64,000 nt of DNA from Bryoerythrophyllum caledonicum (taxonomy: Eukaryota > Streptophyta > Bryopsida > Pottiales > Pottiaceae): contig OZ020515.1 of the NCBI GenBank assembly GCA_963971425.1, forward strand, positions 14,214,291 to 14,278,290, read 5' to 3'. Positions 24,370 through 34,806 of this stretch are shown here, in pieces (within the stretch, counting starts at the first letter, position 1; each line of letters starts with the position of its first letter). The translations under genes were made by a program, and so were the position numbers. Below the pieces are notes generated by a model. That model worked only from the letters and a program-made list of their open reading frames with translations, did no database searches and had not been told where the DNA came from.

Positions 24370-27300
24370 AGGTATGAGCACCCACTCCCGTGACTTTAAG
24401 CGATTCAAGTTACTTCCTAGATTGCAGCTGGGAGATCAATTGTACAAGAACAAAGGCAAATAGGAAAGAGAGGAGAATGTAAGAAGAAAATTAAGTTTAT
24501 TGCAAATTTTGACCAGATTCCAAGCACTCAAACATGAAACTCAGTAGGCACACTTGGCTGTTGGTAGATGGCCCCATTTCCGTGCCCAATAGTAGCAACT
24601 TCCGCCTCCTACTGTACCCAAAACTTAAAACAGACATACTTGATAATCCTTCATATTGTGAATCTGGAACCGAGCTCAACGATACCTCAATACGCTGCCC
24701 TGTGTACCTACTACCGTGCAACTTGCACCACATATCTAAGACCGGAAGTTGGGGAAAACTTATTCAACTTGCACCAAAATGTGACGCGCGATGGACCTAG
24801 TTCCTGTTTGACTGGGCACCTTTTCCCCAACGCCGATGAATCCTTATCTCGCTGCCCACCACCTTCTCCACTCATGCTGCAACTTGAGTGAACCCGAGGG
24901 AGTCCGACTCCTCGACTTCTCCTCTGAGCACCCCCGCGATGGGCGAGTTTGGTTCCTCCTCCGGCTGCAATATAAGGGCTCCGTGGCTGCTCTCCATCGC
25001 CACCCCTCCCTGCTCATATGGGCGCAAATACAATTGCCGTGCTGCCTCAGGGGTTCACACCCAACTCGGCTTTTGAGCCTGCATGCTTACAACTCTACTC
25101 CACAGAGGAGCGCCGGGCTTATGCACCCACTCCGGTGGGTTTGTAGCTGGTATAGCGCTGGCATCCTCCCTTCGTCGTTTCGCCCTTCGGCGCTCAATTG
25201 CCAAACGTTGGTTCTCCTTGCAGATTGATGGCAGAAATCCCAGGAAGGGCGTGCGGAATGTGTTGGCGGGCAGAGGCTCCCCGGAGCAGATTCGATCATG
25301 AAGTCGCTGGCCGTAGGCAAAAACGGCTGTCGGCGTCCATACAACATCGAAGGCCTTCTTCCTCGCACGCTCATCTTCCCTGATTTTCTTTTTCTCGTGC
25401 TCTTTTTTTTTCTCCTCATCTCGGCGTTTTCTGTCAAGTTGACATTGCTGCCGCTTCTCTTCCTTTAACTTCTCCACAGCCTCCCTCCTTGCAGCTTTTT
25501 CTTCCATCATTGAGATGTAACTCTCACTCGTCAAAATTATAGACTTGCTGTAGTCAGCAATAGGCTCAGCCCTCCTCCGAGGCTTGTTGACTGTGACTTC
25601 CAGTTGTGTTAGAAACCTGGTGATTGATGGAGTTGGCTCCTCGAGAGGCAGCATTTCCTTATCAGAGGCCACGGTGCTCATGTCGTCTCCAGGCATCGTC
25701 TCTGCGCCATCAACGTCAACATAGAAGTGCTGGCTGTCAGGATTTTGTGGCTCTGACACTTCATGTTGAATCTCTTCAACATGGAGCTGAGTGAAGGTCT
25801 CGGCCATGTCCTCAACCTCCGAGCGGTATGTCTAAGAAGGACCCATTTTGGCAGCAATGGCGGTCCCATCCCAAGGCCATATACCAGTCACCCGGAATCC
25901 TTTCTCAATGTTTTGGACAGTAAGCGCTCTCCTCAAGCCCAAGCTGACCCACTAGGCCAAGTTCTTCTTCTTTGCAGCTGATCCAATAGCCCTATATGTC
26001 CAATAATCACGGTAGGCCTTGAATGCGGTTTTAAAAGGTTTAAACAAGCACACATCCAACGCTTGCATCGCATGTGACGTATGCGATGGTAACGTCAGGA
26101 GATCAAGACCTTATCGACGTGCTTCCACTACTGTGTCAATAGACACATGACTCACATGCCCATCTAAAATGAGCAAGTGCCTGCGCTCACATGAAATACC
26201 TCCAAACTGTTCAACAAACTTGACAAAATGGGAAATCCACTTAGAAAACAAAAAACTTGTCATCCACGCACGTGGCTGCATGGCCATGGTGGCACCACTT
26301 TCACAGCTCGCTATATAATTCCGTCGAAATCTCTTGCCCTTGAAAACATAGAAGCTAGGAATCGCTTGTCCTGAGCATTGACACACACGAGAACTGATAG
26401 CCACTCTCTCTCATGTGGCATCACTTGATGGATAGTGCGAGTACCTTTGCGTGCAAGAACAAGTGCACCTCCGTTTCGACCAGCCTGTGCACCTGTTTTA
26501 TCATAGTTCCAAATTCTATCCGGTGAGTACAAATTCGTATCATACAGGTGCTTCAAATTTTGATAAAAGGTCTGTACATTTTCCTCACAAAGGCCACGTG
26601 CACGGGAAGTCTGAAACCCTTGAGCGACTCGGAGAGTCAACTCCGGATGCCGACGGCGCCACCATCTCAACCAGCCTCGCCCGGGATACCTTCGGTAAAG
26701 GGAGTCTCTCTATCTTGACATATGTCTGCTACCTTCATCCGCAGTGAGGCCAATGTGATGGGGTGGCCACGTTGTTGGAGCGAAATGACCCAATCGACAA
26801 TGAGTTGTTCCTCTTCTGCGGACAACACGCATTTTCCACCCCGCTTGCGCCCGCGGGTGATACCATAAAGATGGTCGCGCAGTGATGATGGAGGAATCCG
26901 GTATAGGTTCCCGACAGTTTGAATTCGCATCCCACCTTCAACTGCATGCATGGCTCTGGAAAGTTGATCGTCGGTCCAGAGCCCTGTCTACCGTGACCGC
27001 TTCTTGGCCCCCTATCCTGCAGGCCTCACTCCACGTTCCCCTTCCACGTAACTGATATCTCTCAAGACTCGCCGACCTCCTACAGCTGGGCTTGAACTGC
27101 TCAGCTGTGTACCACCTCGAACTGATGGTTGTGAGCTGAGCCCAACTCCTCGGCAATCAAGATATCGCATGCCTCCTGATCCTACTCTAGATGATCTCCT
27201 CGATGCAGCATTGGCCCCTCCGGACCTGCACCCAAGATATGGGATGGCCGTTTGATCAGCCCTCATGCGCCCCTCGCCAACTTGTCTATTGTCCGCTCCA

Positions 27301-28278
27301 AACCTCCGAGACGCCCTGAGTTGAGGATTCGACATGGGCAGTTGCTGGCTACTAGTCGATCGAAGCAACTCTGGAGGCGTAGGAGCGACAATGATATCAT
27401 TGTCGTCTCCAATGATATCGAAATCGGCAGTAAGTGAGGCCGAGTTGATGCCATGCGAACTTCCAACTGAACACCTCTAGGGCTGATTGAGGCTCATGAG
27501 GGCAGGCGGGATTTCGCCCTGCAGCAGCTCCAGATCACCATCGCTCTCGTCGCCACTGCCCTGAAAGTCGCCGTGCTCCATCATCCGAGCATCTTGACTT
27601 TCAGTATCGGACCACGCACGACACTCATCCTCTCTATCAAAATTCTGACGATTCCAACGACTTGCCATCGACAATATTGGGACTGTGATCAGTGAAGCTT
27701 GCACGCTGTGAACAGTGCATGCTGCATGGAAGCTCTCATGCACCGCAAGATTGAGAATATGGCAGAGATGTGCAAATTCGATGCTGAATGACTGACGACA
27801 CTCTGTGATTTGCCAATGCCGAAGCCCACTCTTTAATATGCACAACATCTGAAATATCTCTGAACCACGAAATGTCAGTCATTAATTGCATGATGTGACT
27901 CCATTACCAAGATTAACGACTTGCCAATGTGTCACTTACTGCATTTGGTTTCCGAATTAGATGTACAACAACCCATGACCTAGAAGTATCTAAACTACGC
28001 CGAAATGAGCCACATTCTTGCCACTCACAGCACCTATAACTAAATCTCGTGGTTGACATTCCACGTCGCAGTGAATACCATTGCCGCCTTTCTATTCGCT
28101 TGTCGCCGTCGATCAGAAGTCATCAGCCCGCCACCTTGTGCACCCCGATCCGTGTTAAGTAACCCTGATATCCACGCCCCTTTGCACCCTGAACCGGCTC
28201 ACTTCAGATATACCCGGATTCGGGTGCGAAAGTATCCGTCGGGAATGGGGCCGCTCACGGGAGTGGGTGCTCATACCT
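24370..28278. mobile_element. Pogo-type DNA transposon, 3.9 kb, with 24-bp TIRs and TA target duplication
   Basis: The left TIR (24370-24393, beginning AGGTATGAGCACCCACTCCC) is an exact inverted match of the right TIR (28255-28278). TA dinucleotides at 24368-24369 and 28279-28280 are the target duplication. The interior carries a minus-strand transposase of the pogo/DDE_1 class. A further minus-strand open frame at 27477-27848 (acidic, ending LLQGEIPPALMSLNQP) lies near the 5' side and may be part of the same transcript. Perfect TIRs with a broken transposase suggest the copy may have been mobilised in trans or is a fairly recent fossil. Confidence 0.9.
25055..27005 (-). pseudogene. Pogo-like DDE transposase, decayed
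   Basis: Reading the minus strand, an NLS-like AKKRSR (followed by a stop) leads into the helix-turn-helix WTDDQLSRAMHAVEGGMRIQ and LYRIPPSSLRDHL, then the CENP-B-like second helix-turn-helix (LSAEEEQLIVDWVISLQQRG). A DDE domain follows with WNYDKTG, VFKGKRFRRNY, HLLILDGHVSH and SHAMQALDVCLFKPFKTAF. The three carboxylates expected of pogo enzymes can be placed in the YDKTG, LDGH and ALDV contexts. The tail has IEKGFRVTGIWPW and a long charged coiled-coil (EKLKEEKRQQCQLDRKRRDE). The frame changes near 26680 and again near 26360-26400, with in-frame stops near 26983, 26111, 25950 and 25832. It is therefore not translatable as one protein. Confidence 0.85.
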
Positions 28279-28773
28279 TAGTATGGAACTACTCTCTCTT
28301 CTTGAGGATAGACTAACGGATATCATTTATACCCAGGTGATACCAACTATTTATCTCGGAGAGAAGTAGGAGATATTTCCAAGGAAGAGGATTTAACTTG
28401 GAACATGGACAACACTATTACTTTTATAATTTAAGTTACCTTATCTATACTTACATTACCCATTCAAGATAACGGGTCATTATACTGGAATAAGTAAATC
28501 AGCTTAAAAATCATAATAGTACTCCAAAAATAGTTTCAATTCAAATTTAGTTATACAAAAAAAATCTACTTTCAGAAATGGCTTTCACATTGCTTGCAAT
28601 CATATTTTATAAACGTTTTCTTTCTAAATTTAAATGTTTTTAAAAAAATCAACCATCTTAGATACATTTATATTTTAAGGATTTTTTTTACAAAAAGCAA
28701 TTTAAATTAGCTCTAGATCATTTCCTGATGTTTTACTAAAAATAACAACTCTAAAGAGTCTAACCAATGTGTC
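28279..28773. other. AT-rich DNA between the pogo element and the LTR-type repeats
   Basis: Nothing coding is recognised. It contains CTTTTAAAA-like and T-run phrases similar to 23400-24200, and so could be the far flank of the same AT-rich repeat into which the pogo element inserted. Confidence 0.35.
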
Positions 28774-28875
28774 GTGTAAAGAAAGATTGATAACCACAAC
28801 AGATCGAGATTCCTAACCAACATCAAATAAACAAAAAATATACACTAAAACAAGTATACGTAATACACCCTCAAG
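28774..28875. repeat. 102-bp direct repeat, copy 1 (LTR/TRIM-like)
   Basis: GTGTAAAGAAAGATTGATAA ... ACCCTCAAG matches 29209-29310 at about 94 percent by eye, same orientation, 333 bp apart. Trimmed by one or two bases it begins TG and ends CA, as LTRs do. Either the two copies are the LTRs of a tiny (TRIM-like) element or a partially duplicated LTR end. Confidence 0.55.
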
Positions 28876-29208
28876 GAAAGAGATGCAAATCACACGTAGT
28901 CAAGCATCCTGCACTCCACGAATGGAGAATCAACAATTGCGAGCGGAACTAGAGAATGTGGAGCCTTTACTAATGACTAACAGTCACTTACAAGCAAACA
29001 CTCACAAAGCTTGACTTGACAAAGACGTCAAGTCAAGGACAAGTGCGGCGCTATACGCACACGCGCGCAACCCTAAGTGGATGAAAGTCATCCATGGATG
29101 AATGGGGTGCCATATGTCCCTAAACACGCGTAGATTAGTAACAACTAACCTACACTAGGATACTACGATACGGAGAGGCCCTTGATGCCACATCCCGTGA
29201 TAGCTGTG

Positions 29209-29310
29209 GTGTAAAGAAAGATTGATAACCACAATAGATCGAGAGTCCTAACCAACATCAAATAAACAAAAAATATATACTAAAACAAGTATACATAATA
29301 CTTCCTCAAG
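29209..29310. repeat. 102-bp direct repeat, copy 2
   Basis: Second copy of the repeat at 28774-28875. On its right, read on the minus strand, is the purine tract CTAGGGGGGACACT, which looks like a polypurine tract preceding a 3' LTR. This copy may therefore be the start of the 3' LTR of the minus-strand retrotransposon to the right. No matching LTR is found at that element's other end. Confidence 0.5.
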
Positions 29311-29677
29311 TGTCCCCCCTAGCGGATAAAGAGACCCTCTATGCAGCTAGGACCATACAACACTAACAAGTCTAAACGCCACGGTGATGATGCTGCAACA
29401 ACTGTATGCATCCAGTCGAAAATGTCGCCCGTCGCCGAATCAAAAGGATATGGAGAAGTAACAAACAGAGGGTAGGTCGGGTGCAATGTGAGCCCTATCT
29501 TTAATCGCGTTAGGAAACTTTGTTGCTAATCCCTTGGTGAATCTCCACGTTGCCTATCCCTGAATCAAAAACATGAAACTTCAACTGAATGACAACGCAC
29601 CATATAGTGACAAGTCCACGAGGAAATCAAGCCGTTTCATTGGGTGCAACGTGGCTCGAAGACCTCTGACAACAAGG

Positions 29678-30347
29678 TCAAGTCCGATCCCCACGTGGTA
29701 GAATAGAGAGGGGCGGCATCAAGCAAGCCATATGCCATCCACGTTGACAACGGTCGCATAATAACATGGTAGCCGCACCCTTCTTCTCACCACACACAAA
29801 ACACGGAAGACCCTGTGGCACAACGGCCAACTCTGGATGTACGAAGCCATCAATGGGCATATGGCAGAGCGCGCAATTTTTGGAGTGCTCCCAACACTCC
29901 CAACCATCTTTGCCTTTGAGCAACAAGATGCCATTGGGCAACACATCCTTCACACGAATGATGGTGCGCCCGGCCTTGACGTCCAACGTCACAGGCGACT
30001 CACGCTGCATATAAACGTAATCTCTAGTGGAGAAATGCCGCAACTGAGGTCGGTAAGTGCCACTGCAAATGCGAGCGTACCGTAACCTGTCGCGGTGCTG
30101 AGCGATGGATAAATTCTCCATGGGCCATGGCCATTGGCATGGCCCATTTGAAGAATTCCGCCCGGTCACGCAGACGCTGTATCCAGACCTCTGGATCATC
30201 CAAATCCACCACTGGAGCTAATTTCTCCCGTATAGAACTGGGTAAAATTGGCTCCCGTCTGTACAACAACTAAGACGGACTGGAAGCGGCCAAAGAAGTC
30301 TGCCGGCTAAACCGGTATTCCATGGCAATCCATGGTATCATGAGATC
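29678..30347 (-). pseudogene. Retrotransposon integrase C-terminal region with PHD finger
   Basis: After the integrase core, the minus strand encodes a stretch with EKLAPVVDLDDPEVWIQRLR (30200s) and then, after a frame change, QHRDRLRYARICSGTY and TLDVKAGRTIIRVKDVLPNG. This is the position where gypsy elements keep an SH3-like fold or chromodomain. It ends with a cysteine-rich module: CFVCGEKKGA, LLCDRCQRGWHMACLMPPL, then LPRGD and, past a stop, PCC. The spacing Cys2-Cys2-His-Cys with LLCD.C.RGWH..CL.PPL is diagnostic of a PHD finger, which binds histone H3 tails. The final Cys pair is disrupted: a stop sits where the sixth Cys is expected, two codons after an apparent Trp-to-Arg change. An upstream CALCHMP pair may belong to a second zinc site. 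Confidence 0.75.
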
Positions 30348-31184
30348 TCAATCACGCTGGCCACCCTGAAATAATCCATACTTCCGTAGTCGGCGCTTGA
30401 CGGTCTGAACCACACGCTCCGCCAAACCGTCCGCTTCCGGATGATCCGGAGAAGTGGTACGGAGGTCAATTAAAGCTTTGGTGCACAAAGGCTCGACAAC
30501 ATCAAGGAACACACGCCCTAGGTCAGTCAACACCTCAGCTGGGGCTCCAAAACGAGCCAGCACCCGGTTAAGGAATGCCATGGCCGCCAACTCCGAGGAG
30601 TTCTGTGGTAGTGCCACAAGCTCAATCCACTTGCTGAAGTGCTCCACCATCACCAACATGTACTTGGCTCCACGTGGGGTGACAACAAGGGGCCCGGAAA
30701 AATTCAGAGACCAATGGTAGCCCAAACCCATGATGGACAAAGGCTGCAACTGTAGAGACAAGGTGTTGAAGTTGGATTTGACTCGATCACAGACTTCACA
30801 CCGTGAAACGTACGCGGCGACCTGCTGATACATGTTGGTCCACCAATATTGGCTGCGCAACATGGAATGTATCCGTCGTACACCAAAATGACCAAGGTCT
30901 TCGAGTACCTGCCGTACCAACAAAGCCCTCTGATCCGGCGTGGGAACTATGCACCTAGTCCCATCCGGCCACACGCGAAATAGAAGGCCATTTTCCCAAC
31001 GAAACCTCGCTATCCGGTGTCCAACTTGATCGCGCTCCATGGCCGAAAGAGCGGGCGGAAGTGTGCCATATTGCAGCTTGTGCAAGACTAGATCGTCTTC
31101 CCACACGTCGCCAACGACTTGGGCCCTATCCGGTTCCTCATCTGTTGCCAAATCAATCAACATCGATGCGGAGCCAGACATCAA
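30348..31184 (-). pseudogene. Ty3-type integrase core (damaged active site)
   Basis: The 278-aa open frame contains an H2C2 zinc-binding region (HFGVRRIHSMLRSQYWW, then CEVCDRVK) and the catalytic core. The first acidic position falls in SLNFSGPL, where family members read D and this copy N. The second is LTDLGRVF, where the usual GREF has become GRVF. The Glu context HPEADGLAERVVQ is preserved. The function would be insertion of retrotransposon cDNA. The Asp-to-Asn change should abolish activity. Confidence 0.85.
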
Positions 31185-31189
31185 GGTGA

Positions 31190-31820
31190 GGTAAGCCGCT
31201 GCATGCCACCCCGGGACTGACTCCCTGTCGCCGTCCCCATGTCACCTGGCAGCAGCCAAATCCTCCTCCAATGGACTTAGATTACGAATTAGTCCATCCG
31301 CATCCTAGTTAGTGATGCCCGCCCGGTGCACAACCTCAAAATCATACTCCTGAAGCAACAAAGCCCACTTGGCAAGCTTGCTAGTAAGCTTGTCAGACTC
31401 CATGAGCCACTTCAAAGGCTGGTGGTCGGTCACCAACGTAAAACGCTGCCTATACAAGTAGGGCCTTAAATGAGCTATGGCCCAAACCGCTGCTAAAACT
31501 TATCCCTCATATGACGAATAGTTGAACTCCGCGTTGTTGTTGCTCCTAGAAGCAAGCGCCACAACGTACTCCCGTTCCTCATCATCCTTTTGAGTCAACA
31601 CGGCTCCCAATCCTATCACACTCCAAGTTGTGTGCAAGTAGAAAGGCCGTGTAGCATCTGGACGCCGAAGTACAGGTGCTGGACCGAGCTTCAGCTTCTA
31701 AATAGCAAACGCCTGCTGCTGCTCCCATCTCCAAGTCCATGGCTGATCCTTCTCCGTGAGGATAGTCAACGGCTTGGCAATCAAGCTAAAGTTCTTGACA
31801 AATCGGCGATAGTAATTTGC
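31190..31820 (-). pseudogene. RNase H domain of the retrotransposon, decayed
   Basis: Recognisable minus-strand segments are LHTTWSVIGLGAVLTQKDDE (the first Asp of the usual TD(A/W)S is lost), VLAAVWAIAHLRPYLYRQRF, LVTDHQPLKWLMES and WALLLQEYDFEVVHRAG. Stops interrupt the frame after SSYEG and after HRAGITN. This is the standard tether-type RNase H following the reverse transcriptase. Confidence 0.75.
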
Positions 31821-32702
31821 CTAGCCAAGAAAAGCTCTGAGCCGTGACACATCGATTGGGGCCAAAATCTTTTGCAGTGCGTCAACCTTCTCTTGCTGCA
31901 CGCCAAGACCTCCTGGAACAATCATATGTCCCAAGTATGGCAACCGATCATGGAAGAATTTGCATTTGCCATGGTGCAAGCGCAATCCCCACTGCCGTAG
32001 CCTCTCAAACATCGCCTGAAGATGCCTCACATGCTCTTGTGGGCTGCTACTAAAAATGATAATATCATCAATGTAGCATCGGGCAAACGGTAAACCGGTC
32101 AACACCCGGTCCATCACCCTTTGAAACTCCACGGGTGCGTTCTTAAGGACAAATGGAAGAAACTTCCAATGGTAGAGTTGATCTCTCCTATCTAGATCAG
32201 CTCCCCAGAACGCGGTCTTCACCCAGTTGTCCACTATCAATGATAACTGGTGGTATCCGAACCGCAAATCCAGAGTACTAAATACTCTAGCGTGGTCCAC
32301 CGCATCAAACAACTCCTATGGCGTGGGCATGTGATACCGATCCGACTTGGTCTTACGATTGACCGGCCTATAATCACCATACATCCGCTTCTCCGTCCAG
32401 TTTCCAAAGATGACCTTCTTTGATGGCATCACTGTGGCATAAGCGTACTCGCCGTTGGAGAGTTCAATCAAGATGGCCTCCAACAACTCTTGACAACGGG
32501 TCTGAACACCAACTTTCTCAGAAAGACTGAGCTTGTACGGTCGTCGAAAGATCGGGTGGTCGTCCTCTAACTGAATATGAATCGGTTTGCTTCTATAGCC
32601 CTTCAAATCTTGGACACTAAAGGCAAAACAACTACGATACGAACGTATAAACGCTCGTACCCTTCGTGCGTTGGCAGCGGTAAGATGTGGCCCCAAATCC
32701 AA
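31821..32702 (-). pseudogene. Ty3-type reverse transcriptase
   Basis: Two open stretches in one frame are separated by a single stop (near 32313). They show IQLEDDHPIFRRPYKLS, DYRPVNRKTKSDRYHMP, FSTLDLRFGYHQL, APVEFQRVMDRVL, the catalytic box CYIDDIIIFS and LPYLGHMIVPGGLGV. The YIDD motif and the first Asp (STLD) are intact. The region ends in ISRLRAFLG-like sequence as in other gypsy polymerases. Confidence 0.88.
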
Positions 32703-32808
32703 AGGTCAATCATCAAACTCCGTGGTCTCCTTCTCTACCGTAGAAGACTCACTACGTACCGACACGGCTGGTGATTGCTACTTGGTAGCAGAGAAGGCAT
32801 TCATGTCC

Positions 32809-34185
32809 CTAGACCGCCATCTCGCAGAGATCGTGATGATAAAACTGGGAAAAGATATCATGAGCATCCTCACGGCTAAAGTCCTCTATGAAGGCTGCAA
32901 AGACACGCTGAGCACGAAGCTCCTCAGCTGCATGCCTCTTCAAACAAAAAAGAAACTCCCCTTCCTCGATCTCTGTGAGATGTAGCATAGCTGTCCCCTG
33001 ACCATCAGAGTCTATCTCCAACACGCGTGGATGGTCACTCGAACGGCGCTGCGCGGCGAAATAGAGGCCACATACCCAAACGAGGGTGTTGAGGTCAATG
33101 GCTTGACCTAACAAATAACGGCGTTGGCCCTCAGAAAGATCCGGTGCGGTGGTGGTGCCTGTCAAAAAGCCCATCGCCCGCTCCCTCTCATCCGTAGAAG
33201 GCTCCTCGTAAGTTTGGGAAGAAGAATCCCAAACCATGCTCGGACCACGCGTCTTGAAGGCAAAAGAGCCCGGATAGCACATCAAGGTGGGAAATGCCTC
33301 CCGAGTAAAATCAACGCGGTTGACCACCGCCAATGGTGGCTCATCATGATTGGTAACCTCCGTAGATACACGGTGGTTGTCCAAGATGTCATCGACGTCA
33401 CGGCGCACGGGCCGTTGCACTTCAACAAGTACAGAAGTGAGCGTCATGGATGATGCCTTGTTGGTCCAAATCCAACGTGGCCGATGGACGTAAGATCTCA
33501 ACGCCGCAACATCAACAAATGTGGGGGGACCAAGAAGGTGATGGCTGTACGCCCCATCGTCACGCACCTTTGTCCATATATCTCCCAATCAGGGGTACAT
33601 TCTCAAAAATGTACCCCGGTGGTCTCGATTGGTCGGTAATCCACCACTGGATGAGCCTGAGCAAATCTGCAAAGAGACCCACCGTGGATCATCCAAGCCA
33701 CGTCCACAGCTCGCCCGTGAATGGCCTTGGCAAGGCTATCCGACAAACACCAAGTCCACTTGACCTAAGCGGCGAAGATCATCCTCACTGATCAACGTCA
33801 CATCACGTGGTAACTTGCCAAAACACCCCCGAATTGCAGAAGGTGGTGACTGCTCCGGATACAACGCAAGAAGACGTTGAATGTAATGGTGAGCGGCACG
33901 GTTGGATGCAAAGCCACTATCCACGTGGATATACTGTCGTACCTTAAGTCCGGCCTCTAACACAGCCGCGAGCCTCGTACCGATATCGGCAAATAGAGCC
34001 ACAAGGGTAATACCCTCATTCGATGGTCGCCACTGAATAGTATGAGCCAACAACGGAGTGGAAGAATCCACTGAAAGCTGTGGAGCATCAACAACGTCCA
34101 CAATCTCTCCACTCCGTTGAGTGAGTTCCAACGGCGTCCCTAACGGCGGAAGCAGATCCTTGCAATGACGTGCAGGGATTGCCAA
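32809..34185 (-). pseudogene. C5 cytosine DNA methyltransferase captured by the retrotransposon
   Basis: The minus strand encodes, in canonical C5-MTase order: motif I ITLVALFADIGTRLAAVLEA (33967-34012; SAM-binding F.G.G, with Gly replaced by Asp), a VDLVFVG strand and catalytic motif IV PCQGHSRA..GRGLDDPR (PCQ at 33727-33735, the preceding Trp codon now TAG), motif VI PGYIFENVPLIG (ENV at 33596-33604, read in a shifted frame), motif VIII YVHRPRWIWTN (Arg-x-Arg), then FPTLMCYPGSFAF, motif IX ERERAMGF and motif X RRYLLGQAIDLNTLVWV. About 350-400 aa separate motif I from motif X, normal for a compact enzyme. Two compensating frameshifts bracket motif VI. The domain sits between protease and reverse transcriptase and is part of the element. 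It would methylate cytosine in DNA; which strand context or target is unknown. Confidence 0.88.
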
Positions 34186-34345
34186 TGGTGGGTGCTCGCG
34201 TGAATCTTCCTCCTAAGACATAAATGCATATGTCTCATCCAAAAGTGAAGAACCACATAGCAAGTATGATGCTATAGCACTGCACCCAAACATAGCGTTC
34301 GTTGTCGAAGTCACCGACCTAGCTACAAAGACCACGGGGATGAGC

Positions 34346-34640
34346 TCATTTCCCGTGGTCTTTGTAGCTAGCGCGGTGCTGACCTACCAAAATGTCATAG
34401 TTGGTGGCGCCACTCACAGCGCACTGGAGGGATACGTGAGAGAACAAAGGAACAGATCCTATGCCGAATAATAACTGCAACGGATGTCGGGTGTAGCCGA
34501 TGGCCTTCTCTGTGCCTCCCACCGATGTAACAATCGTAAATGGACAAGGCTCGAGGTACGAAGCATTGAGATCCAAATCCTCGGCTAGCTGCTTGCCAAT
34601 CATCACTAGTTGAGCTTCAGAGTCCAACATAACACGAAGG
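34346..34640 (-). pseudogene. Retropepsin-like aspartic protease of the retrotransposon
   Basis: MLDSEAQLVMIGKQLAEDL corresponds to the usual DSGA active-site strand, with Gly replaced by Glu. The C-terminal hydrophobic loop NYDILVGQ is in the expected position about 80 residues on. It would process the gag-pol polyprotein. The active-site change argues this copy is inactive. Confidence 0.7.
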
Positions 34641-34806
34641 GGGAAGCTCGGGTGGGGCTGCCGTAAGTACGACCAACCACCATGACACCGTTATCATTTA
34701 CGAAACGTACCACCCCTGGACGCATATTGCGCCGTTCATGTGCCGACCAGGCCGCAACGTCAGTCAAATAAGCCACTCCAGAGATAAATGATTGATCCTT
34801 GGAGGA

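Noticed and set aside
28774..29310. Treating the 102-bp repeats as the confirmed two LTRs of the methyltransferase retrotransposon
   Set aside because: Both copies lie on the same (left) side of the element, and no copy is found near its right end at 36.7-37.1 kb.
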